64,000 nt of DNA, from positions 46,510 through 110,509 of the forward strand of contig JAMPXB010000011.1 in NCBI GenBank assembly GCA_023701435.1, given 5' to 3'. Below are positions 1-9,603 of this stretch, piece after piece. The DNA comes from Bacteriovoracaceae bacterium (GTDB lineage Bacteria > Bdellovibrionota > Bacteriovoracia > Bacteriovoracales > Bacteriovoracaceae). A program made the translations under genes and the position numbers. A model generated the notes under the pieces. It was given only the letters and a program-made list of their open reading frames with translations, was not told the DNA's origin and did not search any database. How positions within the stretch are numbered: position 1 is the stretch's first letter; each line of letters begins with the position of its first letter.

Positions 1-2
1 AT

Positions 3-905
3 GATTTTGAAGTTCTTTGTGAAATGAGTGATGAGGGAGATGAATCTTCAGCTCGTGAAGCACTCGAACTTTTTCCAAGACTTCAAACTGCCTTGTCGGA
101 AGCCGAGAAGAAAGCCCTTCTCTCCGGTGAAACTGATCCCAATAATGCTATTGTGACCATCAACTCCGGAGCAGGTGGAACTGAATCCTGTGACTGGGCC
201 GGTATGCTATTGCGGATGATCACCCGCTGGTGTGAAGAAAAAGGCTTTAAAGCTCAGGTCATGGATTTCCAGTACGGAGATTCCGCTGGGATTAAATCTG
301 CTACTTTGATGGTGAATGGGAACTATGCTTACGGTCTTTTGAAGTCGGAAGTAGGGGTTCATCGTCTGGTACGCATTTCACCTTTTGATTCCAATGCCCG
401 CAGGCACACTTCTTTTGCTTCTGTTTTTGTTAGTGCCGAAGTGGATGACACAATTGAAATTGAAGTTTTAGATAAAGATTTAAGGGTAGATATTTATCGC
501 TCCGGTGGAGCGGGTGGACAGTCGGTAAACACTGCTGACTCAGCTGTACGCTTGACTCACTTACCAACCGGCATTGTGGTCGCTTGTCAGAATGAGCGCT
601 CACAAATTCAAAACCGTGCCATGGCGATGAAGATTTTAAAATCTCGTCTTTATGATTACGAATTACAAAAACGTAAAGAAGCTCAGGACAAGATTGAAAA
701 TACCAAAAAGGACATTGCGTGGGGATCGCAGATCCGTTCGTACGTCCTTCACCCTTACCAATTGGTGAAAGATCACCGGACCGGCTTTAGTTCTTCACAG
801 GCGCAAGCTGTACTTGACGGTGATTTAGATGATTTCATGAAAGCTTACCTCCAGTGGAAATCACTGGGAGGTGAAGTGCAAGATACAGGAATGGATGATT
901 TATGA
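3..905 (+). CDS. prfB: Peptide chain release factor 2 (5' end outside window)
   Basis: Class I release factor that reads UGA/UAA stops and triggers peptide release on the ribosome. The reading frame is open to the window edge, so the first part of the gene is missing; the ATG at 24 is internal. The SPF stop-codon-recognition tripeptide (in RISPFDSNARR) marks RF2 rather than RF1, and the catalytic GGQ loop is present (SGGAGGQSVNTADSAVR). The usual prfB programmed frameshift site would lie upstream and cannot be judged. The stop overlaps the lysS start (ATGA at 902-905), the common prfB-lysS arrangement, which suggests translational coupling. Confidence 0.96.
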   Translation, partial: DFEVLCEMSDEGDESSAREALELFPRLQTALSEAEKKALLSGETDPNNAIVTINSGAGGTESCDWAGMLLRMITRWCEEKGFKAQVMDFQYGDSAGIKSATLMVNGNYAYGLLKSEVGVHRLVRISPFDSNARRHTSFASVFVSAEVDDTIEIEVLDKDLRVDIYRSGGAGGQSVNTADSAVRLTHLPTGIVVACQNERSQIQNRAMAMKILKSRLYDYELQKRKEAQDKIENTKKDIAWGSQIRSYVLHPYQLVKDHRTGFSSSQAQAVLDGDLDDFMKAYLQWKSLGGEVQDTGMDDL

Positions 906-2467
906 TGGATGAGAAATTAACGAACTCGGGGAAAATTATGAAAGACAAACACGTACGCCGCTGGACTGAACTCTTTTCTGAACAGATGGATGTTCGTCTT
1001 GATAAGCGTAAGAAGCTGGAAGAGTTAGGATCAAATCCCTATAAGAATGGCATTAAACCTAATACTAATTTTAAGTATTTAATTGAGCAATATGAGCATA
1101 AGGCCAAAGAAGAAATTGGCGAGACACCACGCTACCAGGTTACCGCTCGTGTTATGATGGTCCGTGACTTCGGTAAGGCCGCTTTCCTTCAGTGTGATGA
1201 CGGTACGGCCCGTTTCCAGCTTTATGTTAATAAGCAAGTGACTGCAGAAAAAGGTTTTGCTGAATACAAGCTCCTTGATTACGGCGACATCATTTATGCT
1301 GAGGGTGACGTTTTCAAAACAATGAAAGGGGAGTTGGCCCTCAACGCCCGCGAGTTGACCATTGTAACTAAATCAATTCGTCCACTGCCAGAGAAGTTCC
1401 ATGGGTTGACTGATGCTGAGCTTCGCTACCGTATGCGCTACGTAGATATGATCATGAATCCAGAGACTCGTGAAAAACTTCGCAAGCGTTCAGAAATCGT
1501 CCGTTATATCCGTGAGTACTTCTACCAGAATGACTTTCTGGAAGTAGAAACTCCGATGATGCATTCGATTGCCGGTGGGGCTGCGGCCAAGCCGTTCATG
1601 ACTCACCATAATGCTCTAGATATGGGACTCTTCATGCGAATTGCACCAGAGCTTCATTTAAAGAGATTAATTGTCGGTGGTTACAATAAAGTTTTTGAGA
1701 TGAACCGTTGTTTCCGTAACGAAGGTCTCTCTCTTAAGCACAACCCTGAGTTCACCACGATTGAGTTTTACTGGGCCTATGCCACCTATCATGATTTGAT
1801 GGACTTCACTGAAGAACTCATCACTGGTATTGCCTCTCATGTTCTGAAAACAGACGTGATTAAATTTGGTGAGCATGAAATCAAGCTCAGCGGACCGTAT
1901 ACAAGACTTACTATGAGAGAAGCTGTTGCTAAGTATACCAGCTCAAGCATGGATCAAGTAAATGATCGCACACACCTGATTGGACTTTTAAAAGGCACGG
2001 AGCAAGATCCAAAGAAAGTAGCGGCTCTTTCATGGGGCAAACTGCTAGTCCTGGCCTTCGAAGAACTAGTTGAAGGCAAACTGATTCAGCCTACTTTTAT
2101 CACTGAGTATCCAACTGAAGTTTCTCCACTTTCACGTCGTAATGATGAGAACCCTGAATTCGTTGATCGTTTCGAGTTCTTTATGAATGGCTGGGAAATT
2201 GGTAACGCTTTCTCTGAGCTTAACAATCCAACTGATCAGTTGGAGCGTTTTGCTGAGCAAGCGATGCAGAAAGAAGCTGGTGATGATGAGGCGAGTGATG
2301 TGGATTACGACTTTGTTCGTGCTCTAGAATACGGTATGCCGCCGACAGCTGGTCAAGGTATTGGTATTGACCGCCTGGTCATGATTCTCACTGATAGTGC
2401 TACTATCCGTGATGTGATCTTGTTCCCATTACTTAAGAAAGAGCAGTTCTTCTCATCTGAAGAATGA
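902..2467 (+). CDS. lysS: Lysyl-tRNA synthetase, class II
   Basis: Charges tRNA-Lys with lysine in the cytoplasm. The N-terminal OB-fold anticodon-binding domain (about residues 75-165) is followed by the class II catalytic core, with motif 2 (FEMNRCFRNEGLSLKHNPEF) and motif 3 (GQGIGIDRLVMIL). At 521 residues it is slightly longer than the usual 500-505. Two starts are possible: ATG at 902, which overlaps prfB by 4 bases, or ATG at 938 preceded by a GGGG-containing Shine-Dalgarno-like stretch, which would give a more normal length. The stop overlaps the next gene by 4 bases. Confidence 0.96.
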   Translation: MMDEKLTNSGKIMKDKHVRRWTELFSEQMDVRLDKRKKLEELGSNPYKNGIKPNTNFKYLIEQYEHKAKEEIGETPRYQVTARVMMVRDFGKAAFLQCDDGTARFQLYVNKQVTAEKGFAEYKLLDYGDIIYAEGDVFKTMKGELALNARELTIVTKSIRPLPEKFHGLTDAELRYRMRYVDMIMNPETREKLRKRSEIVRYIREYFYQNDFLEVETPMMHSIAGGAAAKPFMTHHNALDMGLFMRIAPELHLKRLIVGGYNKVFEMNRCFRNEGLSLKHNPEFTTIEFYWAYATYHDLMDFTEELITGIASHVLKTDVIKFGEHEIKLSGPYTRLTMREAVAKYTSSSMDQVNDRTHLIGLLKGTEQDPKKVAALSWGKLLVLAFEELVEGKLIQPTFITEYPTEVSPLSRRNDENPEFVDRFEFFMNGWEIGNAFSELNNPTDQLERFAEQAMQKEAGDDEASDVDYDFVRALEYGMPPTAGQGIGIDRLVMILTDSATIRDVILFPLLKKEQFFSSEE

Positions 2468-3663
2468 AATCATACTTATCTATCTTAAAAATTGTTCTTC
2501 ATGGTCGATCAGCAGGTAAGATCCTGCTGGCCACCATTTTGAGCTTCACTTTTTCCATCGCCGTTATTCTTTGTACTTTTGGACTGATGGACGGCTTTGA
2601 TCATTTGCTTAAGTCCGGATTAAGACATTCTTCCGGCGATATTCTGATTACCAACCGCCGTGGTTTTTTTAACCTTTCAGAAAATATTCAGACCAAACTA
2701 AGTACAGTAAGGCCACTTGCCGTGGCGCCGGTGATCCAGACTGAAGCTTTCGCCCTTCGAGGGGATGTCAGTAAAGGTGTTCTGGTTCGAGGGATTGAAA
2801 AAAATAATTTCTCAAATGCCACTGGTCTTGTCCTTAATGTGGAGCCCGGGGATATCGTCATCGGCAATGAACTGGCAAATCAGCTGCGCCTAAAGATAGG
2901 TGATCCACTCGCCCTGACTTTTAGTAAAGGCAATGAATCCGGAGAGTCTCTTCCGATGATTCAACTCTTTAATGTTAGTGGAATTGTAAAGCACGGGATT
3001 TATCAGAAAGATTTGCGTTTTGTTTATCTAAACCGGGCTGAGCTGGCAGAGCTGATGGGACTGGGGAATAAAATTAACCTGGTGATCCTGGCGACTGAGC
3101 CTGCGAATAAACCGCTGGAGTCATTGGAGCCTATAAAAGCTCAGCAAAGAATTTTAAAATCTCAATTAGAATCTGATTTTATCGTTCGTCCGTTCTGGAA
3201 CGAATATGACTTTTTGATTGAAGCCGTGAAAGTTGAAAAGTTTTCTATTTCTCTTATTTTGCAGCTGATAGTTGTGGTGGCCGTTTTTAATATCATTGCT
3301 TTCGTTATCTATATCATGGAAAAGAAGGCCCAGGATTTTTTCTTCCTAAGGGCCGTGGGTCTTTCACTGACCAGCTTAAATCGCTTTTGGTTTATATCAG
3401 TGATTATTATTTGGAGTGTTTCTTGTGCCGGGGCCCATCTTCTATCGAAGCTGTTTAATTGGAGCCTTCAGAACGTTTCATTTTTACAGATTCCGGGAGA
3501 AATTTATGTTCTCTCATCTCTTAACGTCAAACTTGATGCCATCGCATATGTAACAGTCTATGGCGTGTCCTTATTGTGGATCTTGCTGGCAGCCTTTGTT
3601 GGATACCTGAAGTTAAAGAAGAAGCCTATCATTCAAGGTCTTAGACAGGAGTTTAGTGCATGA
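2464..3663 (+). CDS. LolC/LolE-type lipoprotein-releasing ABC permease
   Basis: Inner membrane permease of the FtsX/MacB superfamily. It is expected to extract mature lipoproteins from the inner membrane and pass them to the LolA carrier. It has one N-terminal membrane helix (about 15-40), a large periplasmic domain (about 45-255) and three C-terminal helices (about 260-390), the LolC/E layout. Only one permease gene is present here, so the complex may be a homodimeric LolF-type transporter, although a second copy could lie elsewhere. It overlaps lysS and lolD by 4 bases each (ATGA), so the three are probably co-translated. Confidence 0.85.
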   Translation: MKSYLSILKIVLHGRSAGKILLATILSFTFSIAVILCTFGLMDGFDHLLKSGLRHSSGDILITNRRGFFNLSENIQTKLSTVRPLAVAPVIQTEAFALRGDVSKGVLVRGIEKNNFSNATGLVLNVEPGDIVIGNELANQLRLKIGDPLALTFSKGNESGESLPMIQLFNVSGIVKHGIYQKDLRFVYLNRAELAELMGLGNKINLVILATEPANKPLESLEPIKAQQRILKSQLESDFIVRPFWNEYDFLIEAVKVEKFSISLILQLIVVVAVFNIIAFVIYIMEKKAQDFFFLRAVGLSLTSLNRFWFISVIIIWSVSCAGAHLLSKLFNWSLQNVSFLQIPGEIYVLSSLNVKLDAIAYVTVYGVSLLWILLAAFVGYLKLKKKPIIQGLRQEFSA

Positions 3664-4319
3664 GTTTTATCGAACTTTCGAATGTTGAAAAATCATTTGG
3701 TAAAACCAAGGTTCTTAGAGGACTCAATTTTACAATCGAGGCCCGTGAATTGGTGGCAATCCGTGGTGCTTCGGGTTCAGGAAAATCAACTTTGCTCTAT
3801 TTATTGGGAGGTCTGGATCACCCGACTTCTGGTAAGGTTGTCATTGATGGCAAAAACCTTACATCTATGAATGATGAGGACTTGGCCCATTTTAGAAACA
3901 CCAATGTGGGTTTTGTTTTTCAATTCCACTTCCTTTTGCCTTCAATGACATGTCGGGACAATATTCTCTTGCCGGCCAGAATTGGTGGCAAGGAAACCAA
4001 GACTGTAGAAAAAGACATTGAAGAATTAGCAAAAATACTAGGGGTTACACACTGTTTGCCAAAGTTTCCCTTCGAAATTTCAGGTGGTGAGCAGCAACGC
4101 ATTAATATCATCAGAGCTCTTTCTTTAAGACCAAAAATTCTTTTGTGTGATGAACCAACAGGAAATTTGGATTCCAAGAATTCTGAGAAAGTGACCACTC
4201 TTCTTAAAAACCTTGCAGCAGATTTTGGGGCAACTCTGTTGGTTGTTACCCATGATGATAAGGTTGCTTCCTATCTCCCTCGTAAAATAGTCATTGAAGA
4301 TGGTCAGATAATTGGCTAG
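3660..4319 (+). CDS. lolD: Lipoprotein-releasing ABC transporter ATPase LolD
   Basis: ATPase subunit that powers lipoprotein release with the permease encoded just upstream. Visible motifs are Walker A (GASGSGKST), Q-loop region (VFQFHFLLPSMT), ABC signature (ISGGEQQR), Walker B (ILLCDEPTGNLD) and the switch histidine (VVTHD). The length of 219 residues is typical of LolD/MacB-type ATPases. The ATGA overlap with the permease fixes both the pairing and the start. A MacB- or FtsE-type role cannot be fully excluded from sequence, but the LolC/E-like partner and the neighbouring outer membrane assembly genes favour LolD. Confidence 0.88.
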   Translation: MSFIELSNVEKSFGKTKVLRGLNFTIEARELVAIRGASGSGKSTLLYLLGGLDHPTSGKVVIDGKNLTSMNDEDLAHFRNTNVGFVFQFHFLLPSMTCRDNILLPARIGGKETKTVEKDIEELAKILGVTHCLPKFPFEISGGEQQRINIIRALSLRPKILLCDEPTGNLDSKNSEKVTTLLKNLAADFGATLLVVTHDDKVASYLPRKIVIEDGQIIG

Positions 4320-4375
4320 AATTTCCCCGTCAAATAAAATTAATTACATAGCTTTTCGCGTTAAGGATTCTTGGG

Positions 4376-6679
4376 TTGAAAAAAGCGCAATATCTTCTTC
4401 TATTCTTTTATTTTCTGATCGGGCTTAATACCGCTTTCGCTCAAGAAATTATTGGTCCCATCAAGGAAATGTTCCGAGTGGATTCCATTGAGTTCGAAGG
4501 AAACCGTAAGGTTGAATCAGAAGCCATCGTGGAAAAACTAGGTACACGACAGGATATGATGCTTGATAATTACCTCCTTCGAAAAGACCTCTCTCGTATA
4601 TACGAGATGAAGTACTTCGAAGAAGTTGAGGCCTATCATAAATTGTCTGGCGACAAAAACATCCTGCTCTTTAAACTCAAAGAAAAACCAATTATTTCAA
4701 AGATTACTTTTTCCGGTAACGATGAAATCAATGACGATGATCTTAAAGAACAGATCAAGACCAAAGAATTTAACATCCTTGATATCTCAACCATAAAGAA
4801 CGATGTCCTCTTATTGCAGAAGCATTATGAGGAGAAGGGGTATTTCCTTGCCCTGGCCAGTTATCAGGTTACTGATAATGAGAATGGTTCTGTTGATGTT
4901 AAATTTAAGATCAAAGAATGGGACAAGGTTAGGGTTAAGAAAATTACCTTCTTGGGGAATAAAGATATCCAGGATGAAGAACTTAAAAACTTCATGCAAA
5001 CCAGGGAAGAGTCTTATTTTTCTTTCCTGTCAGGCTCCGGCAATTTCAAAGAGATCAACTTCCAAACTGATATAGAACGTCTTAAGTACTATTATAAGAC
5101 CCGCGGTTACCTTCAAATCAATGTTCAAAATCCTGAGGTAACAGCGTCGGAAGACAAAAAATGGATTTTCATTACTGTTCGTCTGCAGGAAGGTCCCCAG
5201 TTTACAGTTAACAACATTTCTTTCAATGGAGAGCTTCTCTTCACAGAAAGTGAAATGATGGAAAAACTGAAGTTAAAAACAGACGACATTTATAACGAAG
5301 AAAATCTCAGACTTGATATCCAGACCTTAACGGAAATGTATCAGGACAAAGGATATGCTTTTGCCAACGTGCTTCGTACTTTGGAAGTGGTGCCTGGTGA
5401 GAATAAGGTTGATGTCATCTTTTCTTTTGAAAAAGGTGTCATTGCTTACTTCGGTAAAATTGTCATGAAAGGCAATACCAAGACCCGTGACAAGGTCATT
5501 CGCCGTGAATTGAAGATTCATGAAGGTGAGATGTACTCTGGTTCTAAACTTCGTACTTCGAAAGATAACGTTAACAGACTGGGCTTTTTCCAGCCTGAGA
5601 GCGTCGTTTTCAATACCATCACCCGTAAAGGCACAGATAATGTACTGGATGTGGAAGTTTCTATTAAAGAACGTCCAACTGGTCAGATCTCACTAGGCGC
5701 TGGTTATTCAACTGCCACTAATGGATTTGTGCAGGCTTCGGTGGCGCAAAATAACTTTCGTGGTTTGGGTCAGAATATCAACATGAACTTGTCCTATTCG
5801 GATAAGCAGCAGATTTATAACTTAGGTTTCACTGAGCCATATTTATTCGATACTAAGTGGACTGCCGGTGCTGATTACTACCAGACAGTCTCTTATTTCA
5901 TCCGTTCCTTTGCCTATCGTAAGCACGGGGGGGATGTTCGAGTTGGTCATCCTATCTTTGAATACACCCGCTTGTTCCTGACTTACCGCTATGAGGACAA
6001 CAAAGTAAGCGATGTTATCAACGAGGCGATTGACCCTAAAGTTGAGAACGGCTCAGCCTCTTCACTTCAGGCTTCAATTATTCGCGATAAACGTAACAAT
6101 ATCTTCGAGCCAAGCAATGGTTACTATACCTCAACCTCTCTGGAGTACACCGGTCTGGGTGGAACGATGAGATGGCTCAAGGCCGAAGCTGAGGGACGTT
6201 ACTATCGTCCGGTAATCGGAGATCTCGTTCTCCGTTCACGTGTGCAGGCAGCTCAATTATTTAAGACTACCAACCGTGAAATTCCTCGAGTTGAAAAATT
6301 TTCGATGGGTGGAGCCCGGAATATGAGAGGTTTTAATCTGGAGGATATCGGTCCGATCAGGTTGGCCCGAAATACCGAATCCGGAGCATTAGAAGAATTT
6401 AACTTTGGTGGTCTCTTCAGCTTGCTAGGAACCCTTGAGTTTGAGCATCCACTTATTAAGGAAGCAGGACTTAAATGGGTGGTCTTTTACGACGCCGGTA
6501 ACGTTTATGAGAAACGTATTGGTGAAGATGGCAACTATGCTTTACGAAGCAACTATGGTTTTGGTTTCCGTTGGTTCTCACCGATTGGGGTTCTCCGATT
6601 TGAATTCGGTTTCCCTATTAATCCACGGGAAGACGAAGCTTCTAATCAATTCAACTTTGACATAGGACAACTTTTTTAA
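4376..6679 (+). CDS. bamA: Outer membrane protein assembly factor BamA
   Basis: Core of the BAM machine that folds beta-barrel proteins into the outer membrane. It has a signal peptide (about 1-22, ending FAQ), five POTRA-type repeats (about 30-430) and a C-terminal Omp85 barrel (about 440-767) that ends in phenylalanine after FDIGQL, as expected for a barrel signal. The length of 767 residues is normal. The start is TTG at 4376, supported by AAGGA at 4363-4367 eight bases upstream; no ATG is placed better. It is followed by skp and lpxD, the conserved bamA-skp-lpxD-fabZ-lpxA order. Confidence 0.96.
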   Translation: MKKAQYLLLFFYFLIGLNTAFAQEIIGPIKEMFRVDSIEFEGNRKVESEAIVEKLGTRQDMMLDNYLLRKDLSRIYEMKYFEEVEAYHKLSGDKNILLFKLKEKPIISKITFSGNDEINDDDLKEQIKTKEFNILDISTIKNDVLLLQKHYEEKGYFLALASYQVTDNENGSVDVKFKIKEWDKVRVKKITFLGNKDIQDEELKNFMQTREESYFSFLSGSGNFKEINFQTDIERLKYYYKTRGYLQINVQNPEVTASEDKKWIFITVRLQEGPQFTVNNISFNGELLFTESEMMEKLKLKTDDIYNEENLRLDIQTLTEMYQDKGYAFANVLRTLEVVPGENKVDVIFSFEKGVIAYFGKIVMKGNTKTRDKVIRRELKIHEGEMYSGSKLRTSKDNVNRLGFFQPESVVFNTITRKGTDNVLDVEVSIKERPTGQISLGAGYSTATNGFVQASVAQNNFRGLGQNINMNLSYSDKQQIYNLGFTEPYLFDTKWTAGADYYQTVSYFIRSFAYRKHGGDVRVGHPIFEYTRLFLTYRYEDNKVSDVINEAIDPKVENGSASSLQASIIRDKRNNIFEPSNGYYTSTSLEYTGLGGTMRWLKAEAEGRYYRPVIGDLVLRSRVQAAQLFKTTNREIPRVEKFSMGGARNMRGFNLEDIGPIRLARNTESGALEEFNFGGLFSLLGTLEFEHPLIKEAGLKWVVFYDAGNVYEKRIGEDGNYALRSNYGFGFRWFSPIGVLRFEFGFPINPREDEASNQFNFDIGQLF

Positions 6680-6714
6680 TTTTGTGATAGAGTTTTGGCT
6701 CTAAGGAGATACTT

Positions 6715-7221
6715 ATGAAACTGATTCTAAGCTTTTTGCTCTTAACTTTCAGCTTCTCTTCATTTTCGGCGACTTTAATAGGACTTGTTGATATTCAAAA
6801 AATCATCACGACTATCAAAGAAGGTAAGGGAGTACAAAAGACTCTTGAGAAGTCCTTCAATGATAAAAAAGCCCTGCTAAAGAAAGACGAAGATAAGATC
6901 AAGAAGGCCCAGGAAGATTATAAAAAACAATCAATGGTTCTTGCTGAAGCTGCTCGTGCAAATAAAGAGCGTGAAATGCAGGAAATGATGATGAAGCTCC
7001 AGAATAAAACCATGGAGTATCAGCGCGAAATTCAAAAAATGGAACAGGACATGAAAAAACCTATTCTTGAAAAATTGCGTCCAATCATCGACGAAGTATC
7101 TCAGGCCAATAAAGTAGATATGACTTTCGAACTTTCAGCTGCTCCAATCGTTTATGCTGCAAATAAAAAAGATCTGACTGAAGAAGTGATCAAGGCATAC
7201 GACAAAAAGCATCCGAAGTAG
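6715..7221 (+). CDS. skp: OmpH/Skp family periplasmic chaperone
   Basis: Periplasmic holdase that keeps unfolded outer membrane proteins soluble on the way to BamA. A signal peptide (residues 1-19, ending FSFSSFSA) precedes a region rich in Lys, Glu and Gln that is predicted helical/coiled coil (about 35-120), the tentacles of Skp, with short strand-forming ends. The length of 168 residues matches the family. A good Shine-Dalgarno (AAGGAG) precedes the ATG. Position directly after bamA and before lpxD is the classical location. Confidence 0.92.
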   Translation: MKLILSFLLLTFSFSSFSATLIGLVDIQKIITTIKEGKGVQKTLEKSFNDKKALLKKDEDKIKKAQEDYKKQSMVLAEAARANKEREMQEMMMKLQNKTMEYQREIQKMEQDMKKPILEKLRPIIDEVSQANKVDMTFELSAAPIVYAANKKDLTEEVIKAYDKKHPK

Positions 7222-7242
7222 ATCCCGCTCTAAGGAGCACCT

Positions 7243-8283
7243 ATGAAACTCCAAAATTTAAAAGAAATTGAATCGAATCTGACGTTTGTCAAAAATAGCG
7301 AGTGGCCAGAAGAAATTCTGGCCATTTGTTCATTGGACAACCTTACATCAAGTGGACTGGTGTTTATTAAAAACAGCAAGTTCATGGAAAAATTCCTTCC
7401 TCATTTAGAGAAGGCCGTGTCTTTGAAGATCGGTGCTATCGTTGATGAGAAGTTTTTCGGCATGATGAAGGGCGAAGTTAAAGCGGAGCTGGAAAAGCTT
7501 CCATGGCTTGCGACTTCACCCAATGTAGCGCTCACCTTAACTCTGCTGTCCAAGCCCTTTTATGAACTCAAAATGAAGGGACTTAATACGCAAGTTGACG
7601 GTCGTCAGATGGGAACTGCTGATATCGATCCCACTGCCTTCATTGCTCAGAATGTGTTTATTGGTGAGCATGTGAAAATTGGTGTCAGGGTCGAAATCAT
7701 GCCTGGGTCTGTTATCCTTCCCCACACCGAAATTGGCGAAAATACAAAAATCTATTCCAATGTCAGTCTCTATCCCTTCACTAAGATTGGTAAAAACTGC
7801 AGAATCCATTCAGGCACAGTCATTGGTTCAGATGGATTTGGTTATACCTTCCATCAGGGAAAACACCTGAAAATCTGGCATATGGGCGGAGTTGTCGTTC
7901 AAGATGATGTCGAGATTGGATCTAATTCATCCGTCGATGGCGGAACTTTCTCACCGACGATTATAGGTTCTGGAACCCGTATCGATAATCTGGTGCAAAT
8001 CGCCCATAACGTAAAACTCGGAAGAGGCTGTGTGATCTGCGGTCAGGCCGGCATTGCCGGTAGTGCTGTACTTGAAGACTTTGTCGTATTAGGCGGTCGA
8101 GCAGCCATTGGTCCAGATTGTCTCATTGGAATGGGAAGTCAGGTGGCCGGAGGAGCTAAGGTTAATGAAGGTGGTACGTGGCCAGCTGGCTCGAAGCTCG
8201 GTGGACATCCTGCAAGGGATCTCAAAGAGTGGATGAGAGGCGTGGCCTATCTTCGCAATGTTTCGTTAAAAGAAAAAAAATAA
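7243..8283 (+). CDS. lpxD: UDP-3-O-acylglucosamine N-acyltransferase
   Basis: Third enzyme of lipid A synthesis: transfers a 3-hydroxyacyl chain from ACP to the 2-amino group of UDP-3-O-acyl-glucosamine. An N-terminal uridine-binding domain (about 1-110) precedes a left-handed beta-helix built of hexapeptide repeats (about 120-315). The catalytic histidine lies in [10 protein letters not shown], followed by CGQAGIAGS. The length of 346 is usual. Start is ATG with AAGGAG upstream. It sits between skp and fabZ in the lipid A cluster. Confidence 0.96.
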   Translation: MKLQNLKEIESNLTFVKNSEWPEEILAICSLDNLTSSGLVFIKNSKFMEKFLPHLEKAVSLKIGAIVDEKFFGMMKGEVKAELEKLPWLATSPNVALTLTLLSKPFYELKMKGLNTQVDGRQMGTADIDPTAFIAQNVFIGEHVKIGVRVEIMPGSVILPHTEIGENTKIYSNVSLYPFTKIGKNCRIHSGTVIGSDGFGYTFHQGKHLKIWHMGGVVVQDDVEIGSNSSVDGGTFSPTIIGSGTRIDNLVQIAHNVKLGRGCVICGQAGIAGSAVLEDFVVLGGRAAIGPDCLIGMGSQVAGGAKVNEGGTWPAGSKLGGHPARDLKEWMRGVAYLRNVSLKEKK

Positions 8284-8292
8284 GGAGTTTGC

Positions 8293-8787
8293 ATGTTAAT
8301 GGATAAAACGCAGGTTATGAAATTTTTACCTCATCGTGATCCATTTTTATTCATTGATACGGTTAAAGAAGTTGTTTTGCCAGAGTCTTTGGCAGGTCAA
8401 AAAGGACCATTTACTCCTGCTCAGATGGTTGGAGGAAAAAGTATCTGCACTTTTAAGGTCGATGAAACGGTAAAAGTGCTTGAAGGTCACTTCCCTGGAA
8501 ATCCAATTCTCCCTGGTGTTGTTCAGGTGGAAATGATGGCCCAGTCGGCATCTTTTTTATGCGTGTATTGCCTGGATAAACCAATTGAAGAGACGAAGCT
8601 GACAGTTGCTTTAATTTCCATTGATTCAGCTCGATTTAGAAAACCAATTATTCCTCCTATGAATCTAGAAATCCACTCAGTTTTGACGAAGGTCAGAGGA
8701 CCTTTTCAAATTTATGATTGTGAAATCTATTCAGAGGGCGAGTTATTATCACAATGTAATGTTATGGCCTCATTAAAAATCGAATAA
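8293..8787 (+). CDS. fabZ: 3-hydroxyacyl-[ACP] dehydratase
   Basis: Hot-dog-fold dehydratase of fatty acid elongation. It competes with LpxA/LpxD for 3-hydroxyacyl-ACP and so balances phospholipid against lipid A synthesis. The N-terminal FLPHRDPFLFID and the catalytic segment GHFPGNPILPGVVQVEMMAQ, with the active-site His and Glu, are clear. At 164 residues it is slightly longer than the E. coli enzyme, with a small insertion near residues 35-50. TAAGGAG precedes the ATG by a few bases. It lies between lpxD and lpxA as in many Gram-negatives. Confidence 0.95.
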   Translation: MLMDKTQVMKFLPHRDPFLFIDTVKEVVLPESLAGQKGPFTPAQMVGGKSICTFKVDETVKVLEGHFPGNPILPGVVQVEMMAQSASFLCVYCLDKPIEETKLTVALISIDSARFRKPIIPPMNLEIHSVLTKVRGPFQIYDCEIYSEGELLSQCNVMASLKIE

Positions 8788-8797
8788 GGAATTTTAT

Positions 8798-9601
8798 ATG
8801 TCTAAGAATTACGAAGCACATCCAATGTCATTCATTCACCCTGAAGCAAAAATTGGAAATAATGTAAAAATTGGTCCTTTCTGCGTGATTGGCGCTAATG
8901 TTGAAATTGGAGATGACTGCATTCTTCACTCAAATGTGGTGATTGATGGTCATACCAAGATTGGTAAGGGAAATAAGTTTTTCCAGTTTGGCTCTATCGG
9001 TGCTCCTCCACAGGATAACTCTTATAAAGGCGAACCAACTGAAACAATCATTGGAGACAACAATACTTTCCGTGAATATGTTTCTATCCACCGTGGAACT
9101 TTAAAGCAGGATTTGAAAACAGTCATAGGTTCAAACTCTTTATTTATGGCCTACTGTCATATTGCTCATGACTGTACACTAGGTAACAACCTGACTTTCG
9201 CCAACTCTGTTAACCTCGCTGGACATGTGAATATTGGCGACCGAGTTATTGTCGGTGGTAACACTGGTATCTCTCAGTTTGTAACCCTTGGTAAGGGCGC
9301 TTACATCGGAGGCGGTTCAGGTATTGACCGTGATGTTCCTAACTTCTGTACCGCCTACGGTAACCGTATCCGTCTTAAGGGTATTAATATCATTGGATTG
9401 AAACGTCAGGGTCATTCAAAAGAAATTGTTTCTGAAGTGGTTGATTTTTACCGCACAATGGAAGCTTCGGCTTTGGCCCCAAGAGCCTTTGTTTCTCATC
9501 CAGAATTAATGGAAGAATATAAGAACAATGTTGTAATCCATGACATCGCTGAATTCATCAAGAAATCAGAAATTGGAATTGCTCCATTCATGGCAGGCTA
9601 A
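8798..9601 (+). CDS. lpxA: UDP-N-acetylglucosamine O-acyltransferase
   Basis: First enzyme of lipid A synthesis: moves a 3-hydroxyacyl chain from ACP to the 3-position of UDP-GlcNAc, or to the 3-amino group in organisms that make UDP-GlcNAc3N. Hexapeptide left-handed beta-helix at about 10-195 and a helical C-terminal domain at about 195-267. The catalytic histidine is in CHIAHDCTLGNN. The length of 267 is typical. The start could be residue 1 or the second Met at residue 10; the AAGGA upstream favours the first. The next gene is a sugar oxidoreductase, which raises the question of which acceptor this LpxA uses. Confidence 0.96.
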   Translation: MSKNYEAHPMSFIHPEAKIGNNVKIGPFCVIGANVEIGDDCILHSNVVIDGHTKIGKGNKFFQFGSIGAPPQDNSYKGEPTETIIGDNNTFREYVSIHRGTLKQDLKTVIGSNSLFMAYCHIAHDCTLGNNLTFANSVNLAGHVNIGDRVIVGGNTGISQFVTLGKGAYIGGGSGIDRDVPNFCTAYGNRIRLKGINIIGLKRQGHSKEIVSEVVDFYRTMEASALAPRAFVSHPELMEEYKNNVVIHDIAEFIKKSEIGIAPFMAG

Positions 9602-9603
9602 TC

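Noticed and set aside
1..80. prfB programmed frameshift
   Set aside because: The region that would contain it lies upstream of the window; the visible frame is uninterrupted.
2464..4319. MacAB-type efflux pump
   Set aside because: No MacA-like membrane fusion gene nearby and the permease has the LolC/E layout beside outer membrane biogenesis genes.
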